A stretch of DNA of 38,671 nt, from positions 1-38,671 of the forward strand of contig JBEULM010000057.1 of NCBI GenBank assembly GCA_041287335.1, given 5' to 3'. This document shows, piece by piece, positions 29,808-38,602 of the stretch. Every line of letters begins with the position of its first letter. The stretch's first letter is position 1. This DNA comes from Hydrogenobacter sp. GTDB taxonomy: Bacteria; Aquificota; Aquificia; Aquificales; Aquificaceae. The notes beneath the pieces are model-generated. The model saw nothing but the letters and a program-made list of their open reading frames with translations, was not told the DNA's origin and searched no databases. The translations under genes and the position numbers were made by a program.

Positions 29808-32096
29808 ATGGGGGGAACTGTAGTGCAAGGACTCACATCAGAACAAGCCGAGGAAAATATAAAAAGGTACGGCTTTAATGAAATAGAGGAAAAGAAGGAG
29901 CATGTCTTATTAAAGTTCTTAAAAAAATTTATCTCTCCCATTCCTCTGCTTTTGGAACTTACTATGCTCTTTCTCATTATATTGGGAAAGTATTATGATA
30001 GCCTTGTAATTTTGGGACTTCTTATCTTCAACGTAATTTTATCTTTCTCTCACGAGATAAGTGTGGACAGAGTTATACAGTTGCTAAAAAAACACCTTGA
30101 TATAAGAGTAAGAGTTCTACGTGACGGTCAATGGAAAGATATTCCATCTCGCCTTTTAACTATGGATGATATTGTATTGCTTCAAAGCGGTTTTATTGTA
30201 CCCGCGGATATAGAAATTCTTGAGGGAAATATCAGCGTTGATCAATCTTCTATAACGGGTGAATCTCTTCCGAAAAGCTTAAAGAGTGGTGATGTAGCTT
30301 ATATGGGTTCCTTAGTTGTGAGAGGTGAGGCGATAGGTAAAGTCGTTGCTGTAGGCTCAAGCACCTTTTACGGAAAGTCTGCAAAACTCGTACAGGAAGC
30401 TGGAAACAAAACCCAACTTGAGATCATCGTATTTAAGCTCGTTGAGTATCTATCCCTTTTCAGTTTATTTTTAATTGTTACCCTGCTTGGGCTTTCTGTC
30501 GTGGACAAAAAACCCTTAGAAGAGGTCCTTCCATTGCTCACAGTTCTGTTGATTCCCATAATACCCGTTGCGTTACCTACAGCCTTCACTATAGCTACCG
30601 CATTGGGAGCAAAGGAGCTTGCTCAAGAAGGGATCTTAGTTACTAAGCTTTCAGCCATAGAGTCTGCAGCAGGAATGGACATTTTGTGCATTGATAAAAC
30701 TGGGACAATTACGAAAAGCAAAATTCAGGTAACAAAAGTTATACCTTATTCAGGATTCTCGGAGGAAGAAGTCATCTGTATGGGAGCTTTAGCTTCCGAT
30801 CCAAAACAGAAAGACCCTATAGAAAATGCCATATACGAGTATTTAAGCGACAAACTGTCCTGTTTGGAAAATTATGAAGTGAAGGATTTTGAACCTTTTG
30901 ATCCATCAAAGAAGTACTCTAAGGCTAAGGTATTAATAAATCAAGAAGATGTTGAGGTATACAAAGGTTCTCCAAAAGTTGCACCAATTCCAGAAGATGC
31001 ACACAAAATAATTGAAGGAATGGCTTTGGAAGGTCTAAGAATCATATGTGTTTGGAAAGTATCAAAAGGAAAAGTGAAGTTTTTGGGCTTTATAGGTTTT
31101 TCTGATCCAATAAGAGAAGATTCTAAGAAGCTGATAGATAAGCTTAAAGCCTTAGGTGTAAATGTAAAGATGCTAACCGGTGACACTAAGGATACTGCAA
31201 AACGTATAGCTTCTTTGGTAGGGATAGAGGGTGACGTGTGCGACACAAAAAATATAAGGGAAGAGTGCGGTGTCTTTGCGGAGGTTTTCCCAGAAGATAA
31301 ATTTAGCATTGTAAGGGCTTTTCAGAAAATGGGACACATAGTAGGTATGACGGGAGATGGTATAAATGATGCTCCCGCTTTAAAACAAGCCGATTTGGGT
31401 ATAGCGGTTTCAAATGCAACGGACGTCGCAAAATCATCAGCTTCAGCTGTACTCACAAAGGAAGGCTTAACAAATATGCTTTCACTTATAATCTTATCAA
31501 GAAAGATCTATCAGAGACTTCTAACCTATGTTTTCTCAAAAACCATAAGGGTCTTTCTTATAATTCTGAACATTTTTGTTTACTACATAATTTATAATGA
31601 ATATTTGCTAACTACAAAAATGGTACTTTCTTTGTTTTTCTTCAACGATTTTATAACCATATCCTTAGCCACAGATAACGTAACGTATTCAAAAAAACCC
31701 GAAAAGTGGAATATTAAAAGGTTAACCCTTGCTTCTTTTATATTGGGTTTATTCTGCGTTATATGGGTATTATTTTTAATTCTTTTCATAGGAAAAGAAG
31801 TGTTACACCTTGACACACAACAAACAAAGACACTTTCCTTCTTAGCGATAGTATTGAGCATTCCCGTGAGCATTCTTTCCATTAGAGATAAGGGATATTT
31901 TATAAAAACACCTCCCTCTAAGTATCTTTTGGTTGCTATGACTTTCTCAATTATTGCATCAAACTTAATGGCTGTATTAGGCATATTTATGTTTCCTATA
32001 GATCTTAAAAGCGTGTTATTTGCGGATATCTTTGTAGGATTGATGTTCTTACCTATGAATATTTTAAAAGCCTTCATATACAGCTTATATGAATGA
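29808..32096 (+). CDS. P-type ATPase, proton-efflux (P3A) type
   Basis: The 762-aa protein resembles the plasma-membrane H+-ATPases of fungi and plants, which also occur in some bacteria and archaea, and would pump protons out of the cytoplasm using ATP. The core motifs are TGES (150-153), PVALPT (253-258) in the fourth membrane helix, the phosphorylated D296 in DKTGT, MLTGDT and GMTGDGINDAPALKQAD. In the sixth helix FFFNDFITISLATDNV keeps the Asp that in Pma1/AHA2 binds the proton. There are several further C-terminal helices, as in the family. No heavy-metal-binding domain is seen, which argues against P1B. The start may be the ATG at 29808 or a GTG at 29823 with GGGGGG upstream. It is flanked by IS-like remnants, so transfer is possible. 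Confidence 0.88.
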   Translation: MGGTVVQGLTSEQAEENIKRYGFNEIEEKKEHVLLKFLKKFISPIPLLLELTMLFLIILGKYYDSLVILGLLIFNVILSFSHEISVDRVIQLLKKHLDIRVRVLRDGQWKDIPSRLLTMDDIVLLQSGFIVPADIEILEGNISVDQSSITGESLPKSLKSGDVAYMGSLVVRGEAIGKVVAVGSSTFYGKSAKLVQEAGNKTQLEIIVFKLVEYLSLFSLFLIVTLLGLSVVDKKPLEEVLPLLTVLLIPIIPVALPTAFTIATALGAKELAQEGILVTKLSAIESAAGMDILCIDKTGTITKSKIQVTKVIPYSGFSEEEVICMGALASDPKQKDPIENAIYEYLSDKLSCLENYEVKDFEPFDPSKKYSKAKVLINQEDVEVYKGSPKVAPIPEDAHKIIEGMALEGLRIICVWKVSKGKVKFLGFIGFSDPIREDSKKLIDKLKALGVNVKMLTGDTKDTAKRIASLVGIEGDVCDTKNIREECGVFAEVFPEDKFSIVRAFQKMGHIVGMTGDGINDAPALKQADLGIAVSNATDVAKSSASAVLTKEGLTNMLSLIILSRKIYQRLLTYVFSKTIRVFLIILNIFVYYIIYNEYLLTTKMVLSLFFFNDFITISLATDNVTYSKKPEKWNIKRLTLASFILGLFCVIWVLFLILFIGKEVLHLDTQQTKTLSFLAIVLSIPVSILSIRDKGYFIKTPPSKYLLVAMTFSIIASNLMAVLGIFMFPIDLKSVLFADIFVGLMFLPMNILKAFIYSLYE

Positions 32097-32107
32097 TACC
32101 CTTATGA

Positions 32108-32113
32108 TATAAT
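32108..32113 (+). promoter_or_regulatory. Putative -10 box for the glycan-cluster glycosyltransferase
   Basis: A perfect TATAAT ends 9 nt before the ATG at 32123, in the 26-nt gap after the ATPase gene. No Shine-Dalgarno sequence is seen. It probably starts transcription of the 32123-36479 operon. Confidence 0.5.
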
Positions 32114-32122
32114 TCCATATAT

Positions 32123-34801
32123 ATGAAAGGCAAAATAATATTTGTCCATAAGTTGTTTCCTATTGATATAGATGGCGTTTTAGGTGGTGCGGAAACGGTA
32201 AGTGTTGAAACAGCTTTTGGATTTGCAAAGGCAGGTTGGGATGTTTATTTTTTTGGATATTTGCCAGGTGGAAACAGGATTATAAATGGAGTTAAGTTCG
32301 TAAATTATGGAGAAAATTACGATCTCTACAATGTTTTTAAGGAATACAAAAACATAGAATTTGATGCATGTTTATGCGTACATGCGTATCCTGTCAAAAC
32401 CCTTATAGGTTTTGAAAATATACACAGGTTTTTCCTTTTACCGCAGGATATGAGCTTTATAGAACACAGAGTAACATCACACTTTGTAAACAAATATATG
32501 GATGGTGTAATATGTATCTCTGAGTATCAAAAAGAAGCATATTTAAGGTGGGGTGTAAGTAAAGAAAAACTGATAAAAATACCTTACGGTATAGACATAG
32601 AAAGATATAAACCATCTTCTACAAAAAATTTTAGAAAGATAATGTTTGCAGGGGCGACTATTAAACAAAAAGGGATAGACCTCCTGCTTGATGCCTTCAA
32701 AATACTCAAAAAACGTATGCCAGAGATAGAGCTTCACATATACGGAGATGCTACCCTATGGGGAGGGACGGAAAGTGTTAATCTGGACAGTCATTTGCCC
32801 GGTGTTTTCTTTCATGGTAAGGTTGAAAAGGAAGATCTTATAAAGGCGTACGGCGAGTCTGCCTTATGCGTAATACCCACAGTACCGGAACTTTATCAGG
32901 AATCACTTCCCAGATCCTCCTTGGAAGCGCAAGCGTGTGGATGTCCCGTTATAGGTACAAAAAGTGGAGGTCTTCCAGAAACTTTTCTGAATGGAGAGAC
33001 GGGTTTTCTTGTTGATCCATTAAACGTTGAGAATCTTGCACAAACAATAGAGAAAGCTCTTAAAGATGAAAACACACTGAGATCTATGTCAAATAAGGCG
33101 GTGGAGTTTATAAAGGAAAACTTCTCTCACGAAAAGCATATAAAACGACTTGAAGAGTACATCCTTTCCGTACCTCCGCTTAAGGAAAGGGTAAGCAATA
33201 TAAATTACGTTGACTTGAAGATCTTGTATTACACGGAAGTTCCTTTAATGCCCTCAAAGACATCTTCGTGCAACAGAAATTACGAAATAATAAGGATACT
33301 TCTTGAAAAAGGTGCTAAGATCACTTACACGCACGGATTTTTCGTAAAGGAGGTAGAAAGGGAGATAAGGGACTTAGCAGACTTACACAAAAACTTTAAC
33401 ATATCAGTACCTGTATACAAAAAGCTATCTATTATTGGGGAACACGATCTGCTTTGGATAACTGAAGCCTGGGATCTTGAGAGGCTTCGCAAAGCTCTTG
33501 CTTTGGCAAGAATAGCCAAGTTAGTATACGATGTACCTGTAGTATTTGATGCCATGGACTGCATATACAAGCACCTTTTAAGCGGAAAGAAAGGGGGAGC
33601 GAACTTCAGTCAGGAGGAAATACAAGCTGTACGCACCGTAGAAAAAGAACTGTACGATATATCCGATATTGTGATCTTCGTATCTGAGGAAGAGAGAGAG
33701 TTTGCTGTAAGGGAGTTCAACTTAGACATTAAAAAAACTTTCATAATTTCAAACGTACACCATCCAGTGGATACACCTACAAAAGCAGAAGGGAAAAGTG
33801 TGTGTTTTATAGGCGGTATATTGAACTTTAATAATCTTTTGGCTGTGAAGTACTTTTTAAATGCCGTGTATCCTCATGTATTAAAGCGTGATAATCATAT
33901 AGAGTTTTATGTTATAGGTGATAGGACAGATGAGCTTAAAATTGAGGATCTTATCGAAGACAAAAAACTGCTGGAAATATACAAAAGGAGAGTACACCTT
34001 ATAGGTTGGGTAAAGGATATAGGTAAGGAGATAAGAAAGCACAAACTCTCCGTGGCACCTATGGTATCAGGCTCAGGGATTAAAGGGAAGATACTCAATA
34101 GTCTTGAGTGGGGTGTTCCGGTAGTAACAACACCCATAGGTGCAGAAGGTTTTGCTAATATTGAAAGCTCAGGTATCGTTGTGGCAAAGGAACCTGAAGA
34201 GTTCGCAGATGCGGTGGTAAACATAATAGAGGATACTTCCCTGAGAGAAGATCTTGCAAAAAAGGGATTAAATTATGTACGCGAAAACTTTTCAAAGGAG
34301 CGTGCGGGGAAAACCCTTGATGAGATGCTTCCCATGATAAGACGATCCATAGCGCTTAACTTCTCAGAGATAAGACCGTGCGGTTATAACATCGTGAAAA
34401 AGTACTACAGTTTTCTGCCAGCAGGTTACGAAGGAGTTGATAACCTTGACCAGGTTGTGTGGTCCGTCATAAGCAAAATAGGAGGCGATTTTGATGTGAT
34501 TTCCTTTAACTTTATGGATGTTTACCGTATAGAACCTCGCATAAGACCCTTCCTCTTAGAGGATCCACCTGAATCGTACAGATGGTTACCAGCACTGATT
34601 GTAAAGGATATGCAGAAGAAATTTCTTAAGAAGGGTAGCATACAATACCTCCACATTGATATACCTCTATGTTACAGGGAATACACACAAAGGGGTCTGA
34701 AAGGTAAACTCATAGAATTAGGTTTGAAAAACAAGATGTTTTTCAAAAGGCATCCCATACTTGAAAAGGTAGCCAAAAGGATTTACAGGTTACTGACATG
34801 A
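32123..34801 (+). CDS. Fusion of two GT4-type glycosyltransferases with an extra C-terminal region
   Basis: The 892-aa protein carries two GT-B fold glycosyltransferase units in tandem. The first (about 1-350) has GGAETVSVETAFGFAKAGWD, ITKQKGI-type nucleotide site residues (GATIKQKGIDLLLDAF) and the donor-site ESLPRSSLEAQACGCPVIG. The second (about 365-730) has LKILYYTEVPLMPSKTSSCNRN, FIGGILNFNN and GSGIKGKILNSLEWGVPVV. Residues about 735-892 form a third region with no motif I know (KKYYSFLPAGYEGVDNLDQ). No signal peptide or clear membrane segment is seen. It is the first gene of a surface-glycan operon and overlaps the next by ATGA. It could add two sugars in succession to one growing glycan; sugars and acceptor are unknown. 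Confidence 0.87.
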   Translation: MKGKIIFVHKLFPIDIDGVLGGAETVSVETAFGFAKAGWDVYFFGYLPGGNRIINGVKFVNYGENYDLYNVFKEYKNIEFDACLCVHAYPVKTLIGFENIHRFFLLPQDMSFIEHRVTSHFVNKYMDGVICISEYQKEAYLRWGVSKEKLIKIPYGIDIERYKPSSTKNFRKIMFAGATIKQKGIDLLLDAFKILKKRMPEIELHIYGDATLWGGTESVNLDSHLPGVFFHGKVEKEDLIKAYGESALCVIPTVPELYQESLPRSSLEAQACGCPVIGTKSGGLPETFLNGETGFLVDPLNVENLAQTIEKALKDENTLRSMSNKAVEFIKENFSHEKHIKRLEEYILSVPPLKERVSNINYVDLKILYYTEVPLMPSKTSSCNRNYEIIRILLEKGAKITYTHGFFVKEVEREIRDLADLHKNFNISVPVYKKLSIIGEHDLLWITEAWDLERLRKALALARIAKLVYDVPVVFDAMDCIYKHLLSGKKGGANFSQEEIQAVRTVEKELYDISDIVIFVSEEEREFAVREFNLDIKKTFIISNVHHPVDTPTKAEGKSVCFIGGILNFNNLLAVKYFLNAVYPHVLKRDNHIEFYVIGDRTDELKIEDLIEDKKLLEIYKRRVHLIGWVKDIGKEIRKHKLSVAPMVSGSGIKGKILNSLEWGVPVVTTPIGAEGFANIESSGIVVAKEPEEFADAVVNIIEDTSLREDLAKKGLNYVRENFSKERAGKTLDEMLPMIRRSIALNFSEIRPCGYNIVKKYYSFLPAGYEGVDNLDQVVWSVISKIGGDFDVISFNFMDVYRIEPRIRPFLLEDPPESYRWLPALIVKDMQKKFLKKGSIQYLHIDIPLCYREYTQRGLKGKLIELGLKNKMFFKRHPILEKVAKRIYRLLT

Positions 34802-35844
34802 ACATAGTTATAGTTGAAAATCATATTCCCTTTCTGGAGGGTGGTGCAGAGAGACATACCGAAGGTTTGAGAGAAGCACTTTTAAAAGTAGGTCATCAAG
34901 TGGAAATTGTGAGAATACCCTTTAATTGGTATCCAAAGGAGAACCTAATAAAAAGCGCCTTTATAGTGAGGTTGCTAAACTTTAAGAACATGGGTGGGAA
35001 GAATATAGATCTGCTGATAGCCTTGAGGTTCCCCAATTACTATATTGAACATGATCGTAAAGTTGTTTGGCTTATACATCCTCACAAAAGCGCTTACGAG
35101 CTTTGGGATAGACCTTTTATAGATCTTCCCAGAGATCCGGGTGGGTATGCGGTAAGAGAGTTCATTCTTAAGATGGACAAAAGATATTTGAGGGATGCCA
35201 AAAAGGTATTCGCTAACTCAAAAACCGTAGCTGAAAGGTTAAAGAGATACATAGAGCTTGAAGCTGATGTGCTTTATCACCCACCTCCAAATGCTGAAAA
35301 ATTTCACTGTAAGAGTTACGAAAGCTTCATCTTCTTCCCAAGCAGGATAAATCCGTTGAAGAGACAGATCTTGGCGGTAGATGCTATGAGATATGTCAAG
35401 AGCGATGTAAAACTGTTGATATGTGGCAGACCGGATAATTTAGACATATATAGAGAATTACTGGAGACAATTAAAGGGCTTGAGGGGAAAGTGGTGTATT
35501 TGGGAGAAGTTGGGGAAGAGGAGAAAATAGATCTTTATGCAAGGTGTTTGGCTGTGCTTTTTCCCACTGCTGAAGAAGATTATGGCTACGTGACTTTAGA
35601 AGCTATGCTTTCTAAAAAGGCTGTGATAACGTGCGTAGATTCGGGTGGACCTACGGAGTTTGTGGAAGATGGAATAAACGGTTTTGTGGTAGAGCCAAAA
35701 CCTGAAGAGATAGCCAGAGCTATAGACACGCTTGCTCAGGATATAAACCTCGCAGTTAAGATGGGGGAAAATGCTTACGAGAAAATCGTTTCACTGCACA
35801 TATCTTGGGATTTCGTAGTTGAGAAGATTCTTGAACAAGTATGA
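34798..35844 (+). CDS. Family 4 glycosyltransferase
   Basis: A 348-aa GT-B enzyme expected to retain the anomeric configuration of a nucleotide-sugar donor. The N-terminal acceptor domain has IPFLEGGAERHTEGLREAL. The C-terminal donor domain has FFPSRINPLKRQILAVDAM and the E-x7-E-type site EEDYGYVTLEAMLSKKAVI, followed by DSGGPTEFVEDGINGFVV. Both motifs are complete. It overlaps the fusion gene upstream and the 212-aa gene downstream by ATGA, so the three are translationally coupled. Its product is probably a cell-surface polysaccharide or glycan. The donor sugar cannot be told. Confidence 0.9.
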   Translation: MNIVIVENHIPFLEGGAERHTEGLREALLKVGHQVEIVRIPFNWYPKENLIKSAFIVRLLNFKNMGGKNIDLLIALRFPNYYIEHDRKVVWLIHPHKSAYELWDRPFIDLPRDPGGYAVREFILKMDKRYLRDAKKVFANSKTVAERLKRYIELEADVLYHPPPNAEKFHCKSYESFIFFPSRINPLKRQILAVDAMRYVKSDVKLLICGRPDNLDIYRELLETIKGLEGKVVYLGEVGEEEKIDLYARCLAVLFPTAEEDYGYVTLEAMLSKKAVITCVDSGGPTEFVEDGINGFVVEPKPEEIARAIDTLAQDINLAVKMGENAYEKIVSLHISWDFVVEKILEQV

Positions 35845-36479
35845 GGATCGGTTTTGTATGCGCGGAAGAAGGTTATTGGGTATTACCCTTGCTCGTGTCT
35901 TTGCAAACTTATGCTGAAGTTCTCCTTTTTACACCGCCTGAGAGCAATTTCCGAATTTACGAAGAATGCGGTATACCAACTGCGGTAATTAATTTTCAAG
36001 AAAGCCCTGATCACGAACTCTCATCCTTTGACGCTGTACTTTACTTACTCAGTACTTACTCGTATCAGAAGTTAAAAGGATTCATCCGTGTACCGGGTAT
36101 CCTGCTTTTGAAAGGTGAGGTTCCTTTTACGCAATTTAACAGCTACAAAGATGCCATTTTGCACTTTTTCTTTGAGGAAGATCCCATAAACGAAGCTCTT
36201 CTTATAATGTCGGAAACAGCACCCCATACAAAAACACTGTGTCCCTTCAAAGAGATAAACTTCAGCTTGGGTTATAAAGATCTAACGAGAGAAATCTTCA
36301 GCGGTATAAGGTTAGCACATGCCTTTTTACCCTTCTATAACTTTATGGTGGATTTGAGGGATAAATTTCTTAAAGATATGGGGAAAACATTATTAACTGA
36401 GGAATTTATTGAAGAATTAGTTAAAGAGCTAAACACCTTTTATGACATTTATAAGCTTTCTATAGAATCTTTCTCTTAG
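35841..36479 (+). CDS. Unrecognised protein of the glycan cluster
   Basis: I do not recognise this 212-aa protein. It starts RIGFVCAEEGYWVLPLLVSLQ, a beta-alpha opening like the first strand of GT-B or other Rossmann folds. It contains FDAVLYLLSTYSYQKLKGF and an FFFEEDPINEALLIMSET segment, but no donor-site motif. No signal peptide or membrane helix is evident. It is coupled by ATGA to the glycosyltransferase upstream, so it should act in the same glycan pathway, perhaps as a partner subunit or a reduced acceptor domain. Its 3' end overlaps the convergent PIG-L gene by 51 bp. Confidence 0.75.
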   Translation: MRIGFVCAEEGYWVLPLLVSLQTYAEVLLFTPPESNFRIYEECGIPTAVINFQESPDHELSSFDAVLYLLSTYSYQKLKGFIRVPGILLLKGEVPFTQFNSYKDAILHFFFEEDPINEALLIMSETAPHTKTLCPFKEINFSLGYKDLTREIFSGIRLAHAFLPFYNFMVDLRDKFLKDMGKTLLTEEFIEELVKELNTFYDIYKLSIESFS

Positions 36480-37355
36480 AGAACCATGAGGTATTAGTTT
36501 TGGTTTTATTATGTGATACTTGTCGTATATTTTGAAAAAAATAGACGATCTCAATTTATGCAATTCCTCTTCACAGTTTTTAAGATCGTGTTCAAAGGAA
36601 ATTTTTGCATTTCTCTCCTTTCTCAATTCTTCAATAAGTAGCTGTGTAGCTTTTATCTTTTTAAGAAGTTCATTCTGTGGATCCTGACATAGAAGATCGT
36701 AAGATAAAAATCCAAGTATATCATTAAACGTCATATGCCTGTCAATAAAAAGAAAAGCTTCGTAAAGTCTATCTTCACCTGTGTGTATGGTGGGATATCT
36801 CATAAAGGCTTCCGTTCTCTTTATCATAAGTTGACTTTTCCCAAGACTGTAAGCATACTCAAGGAGAGCTTCCCTTTTGACATTGTATATCTCTGTTACA
36901 TCCACAAGAAGGTTATATCTGAATGTATTGTAAACTCCGTAAAGATAAAGCTCAAAAAGGGGTCTCTCTTCAAATATAGACAGTATCGAAAGGGATACAG
37001 CTATGTGATCGGGATGATGATCAAAAGGATGAGGGACATAAACCTTTTGGAAATCTGCGATCACTTTGCTGAGAGACGATCTTAGTTCAGGCAAGTGATG
37101 CGTAAGTTCTCCATCTGGAAAGTCCAGAAAAATCACCTTTCTTATGCCGAGAATCTCAGATACACGAAGGCATTCTTGTTTCCTTCTCTCCACATCAGTT
37201 TTTTCGTACAGTTTAGATCCATCTGTAACAACACAAAGATGAACTTTCACGCCTTCCCGTGTATGTTTGTAAATTGTACCACCACACCCGATCACTTCAT
37301 CATCGGGATGAGGAGCTATCACGATAACAGAGCCTTTTTCATGTTCTCTCTCCAT
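36429..37355 (-). CDS. PIG-L family deacetylase with a helical C-terminal tail
   Basis: PIG-L/LmbE enzymes remove acetyl groups from N-acetylglucosaminyl compounds with a zinc ion. The 308-aa protein has the zinc motif APHPDDEVIGCGG (H16, D18, D19) and HPDH (114-117). Residues from about 240 form an extra charged helix (ELLKKIKATQLLIEELRKER) ending with LRSSIFFKIYDKYHIIKP and GSLRERFYRKLINVI, a tail of the kind found on polysaccharide-pathway glycosyltransferases. It overlaps the upstream glycosyltransferase by 37 bp and the convergent 212-aa gene by 51 bp. I infer deacetylation of an N-acetylated sugar in the surface glycan, rather than thiol or GPI synthesis. Confidence 0.88.
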   Translation of the reverse strand: MEREHEKGSVIVIAPHPDDEVIGCGGTIYKHTREGVKVHLCVVTDGSKLYEKTDVERRKQECLRVSEILGIRKVIFLDFPDGELTHHLPELRSSLSKVIADFQKVYVPHPFDHHPDHIAVSLSILSIFEERPLFELYLYGVYNTFRYNLLVDVTEIYNVKREALLEYAYSLGKSQLMIKRTEAFMRYPTIHTGEDRLYEAFLFIDRHMTFNDILGFLSYDLLCQDPQNELLKKIKATQLLIEELRKERNAKISFEHDLKNCEEELHKLRSSIFFKIYDKYHIIKPKLIPHGSLRERFYRKLINVIKGV

Positions 37356-38365
37356 GAGATTAAAGAAAACCTCCTTGATATCTCGTTCGTAACGTATATC
37401 TTATAATACTCTCTTATACACCTGTATTGTTTAAGAATTCTGATCCTCTCTAAAATATCTTTTATGTCCAAACTCTCTATCAACAGACCATCCAAAAAGT
37501 TTCCTAACTCTTTTGCCACACCTACTTTTGCGGTTATAACGGGTATTCCGCATGCGAGGGCTTCCACAATGCTGAGTCCAAAACCTTCGTATCTTGAAGG
37601 AAACAAGAGAAAATCCGCAAGATTGTATATTAGAGGCATGTTCTCAAAGGGTACTTCCTTGAAAGTGGTTATGTCCTTGAGTACGGGGAGGGTATTCAGA
37701 CCACCGCTTGAAATGACTTGGACCCAGAATATATCTCTGTAAGTGTAGCTTACCACTTCTCTGAATATATCGTAACCCTTTGTGTAGTCATTTCTCCCCA
37801 CATACAACCCAACAAAGGCATCCTTGGGTATGTTAAACACCGACCTTGCTTTGAGTTTTTCCATAGGAGAGAACTGATGCATTACTGGATTGTGAACAAC
37901 TATTATATCTTTCTCAACACCCATATATTTTTCAATCTCTTCCTTGACGCTCTCGCTAACAGCTATCAATCTGTTCGCCGCGTTACCTACGAAAACCTCA
38001 GATATATATCCGTTGAGATAGGCATTTCCTATGTAATCCTCAAAGTTCTCATAGCCTCTCATAATGTGGGAAAAGGCTAAATACAACATATGGAAAACTG
38101 CAACTGTTCTTCTCGCCTTTCCGGGAAAAAAGCCAAGACCTGCTATATTGTTGATTACCGCAAGGTCATATTTTTCTCCGCAGGAATGAGCGTGCCTACC
38201 TATCCAGTAAGGAAAGTAATCTCCAACCTTTTGTGTGTTATCCTTGTGGAATATATCCACCTGAAACCCCTCCTCCCTGAGGAGATCCCGCGTATGCAAA
38301 ACAATCTTCTCCGTTCCACCCTTAAATTTAAGAGGATCATAAGATGTCATAATGATCGCTCGCAT
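37319..38365 (-). CDS. Family 4 glycosyltransferase
   Basis: A 348-aa GT-B enzyme. The acceptor domain begins RAIIMTSYDPLKFKGGTEKI. The donor domain has GLYVGRNDYTKGYDIFREVV and PSRYEGFGLSIVEALACGIP, including both glutamates of the E-x7-E site. I start at the ATG at 38365; a TTG two codons upstream is possible, but TATAAT lies 7 nt before the ATG and no Shine-Dalgarno sequence exists. It overlaps the PIG-L gene by 37 bp, so deacetylase and transferase are made together. A GT4 plus PIG-L pair also makes bacillithiol (BshA/BshB), but sequence and setting point to a surface glycan here. Confidence 0.9.
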   Translation of the reverse strand: MRAIIMTSYDPLKFKGGTEKIVLHTRDLLREEGFQVDIFHKDNTQKVGDYFPYWIGRHAHSCGEKYDLAVINNIAGLGFFPGKARRTVAVFHMLYLAFSHIMRGYENFEDYIGNAYLNGYISEVFVGNAANRLIAVSESVKEEIEKYMGVEKDIIVVHNPVMHQFSPMEKLKARSVFNIPKDAFVGLYVGRNDYTKGYDIFREVVSYTYRDIFWVQVISSGGLNTLPVLKDITTFKEVPFENMPLIYNLADFLLFPSRYEGFGLSIVEALACGIPVITAKVGVAKELGNFLDGLLIESLDIKDILERIRILKQYRCIREYYKIYVTNEISRRFSLISWRENMKKALLS

Positions 38366-38372
38366 GTTCAAA

Positions 38373-38378
38373 ATTATA
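38373..38378 (-). promoter_or_regulatory. Putative -10 box for the minus-strand glycosyltransferase
   Basis: On the minus strand a perfect TATAAT ends 7 nt before the ATG at 38365. It would begin a leaderless transcript for the glycosyltransferase and PIG-L genes. Confidence 0.5.
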
Positions 38379-38413
38379 CCTAAAATGGACGCTTTAATAC
38401 TTTCAGCTCCTTT

Positions 38414-38542
38414 ATGCTAAGCCCAAAGCTCAATAAGTTAAATGCGGAATTTTACATAAAACTCATGAGGTACGCACCACAACTTTATGGACTTTTTTAC
38501 GACACTCAAGCCAGAAGGCTCTCCTTTTTAAAGGAGAGATGA
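38414..38542 (+). CDS. Possible small protein, or a fragment
   Basis: A 42-codon ORF starting MLSPKLNKLNAEF and containing KLMRYAPQLYGLFYD, basic and aromatic. No Shine-Dalgarno sequence is visible; TAATAC at 38395-38400 is a weak -10 candidate. Its TGA stop is followed at once, in the same frame, by the ATG of the next tiny ORF. It may be a real small gene, the tail of a broken one, or an IS-associated fragment. Confidence 0.3.
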   Translation: MLSPKLNKLNAEFYIKLMRYAPQLYGLFYDTQARRLSFLKER

Positions 38543-38602
38543 ATGGCTAAAGACTACTTGACAAACTATTCAAAATGTGCCATACTGGGACAAACATCAT
38601 GA
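38543..38602 (+). CDS. Possible 19-residue leader peptide
   Basis: The ORF reads MAKDYLTNYSKCAILGQTS. It has a good Shine-Dalgarno sequence (AAGGAGA, 38531-38537, 5 nt before the ATG). Its stop overlaps the start of the next gene as ATGA (38599-38602), a layout that would couple translation. It may serve only to load ribosomes for the downstream gene. Confidence 0.35.
   Translation: MAKDYLTNYSKCAILGQTS

Noticed and set aside
36429-38365. PIG-L plus GT4 as a bacillithiol pathway pair (BshB/BshA)
   Set aside because: The deacetylase has a long helical tail of the polysaccharide-enzyme type, the neighbours are other glycosyltransferases, and no BshC-like gene is present.
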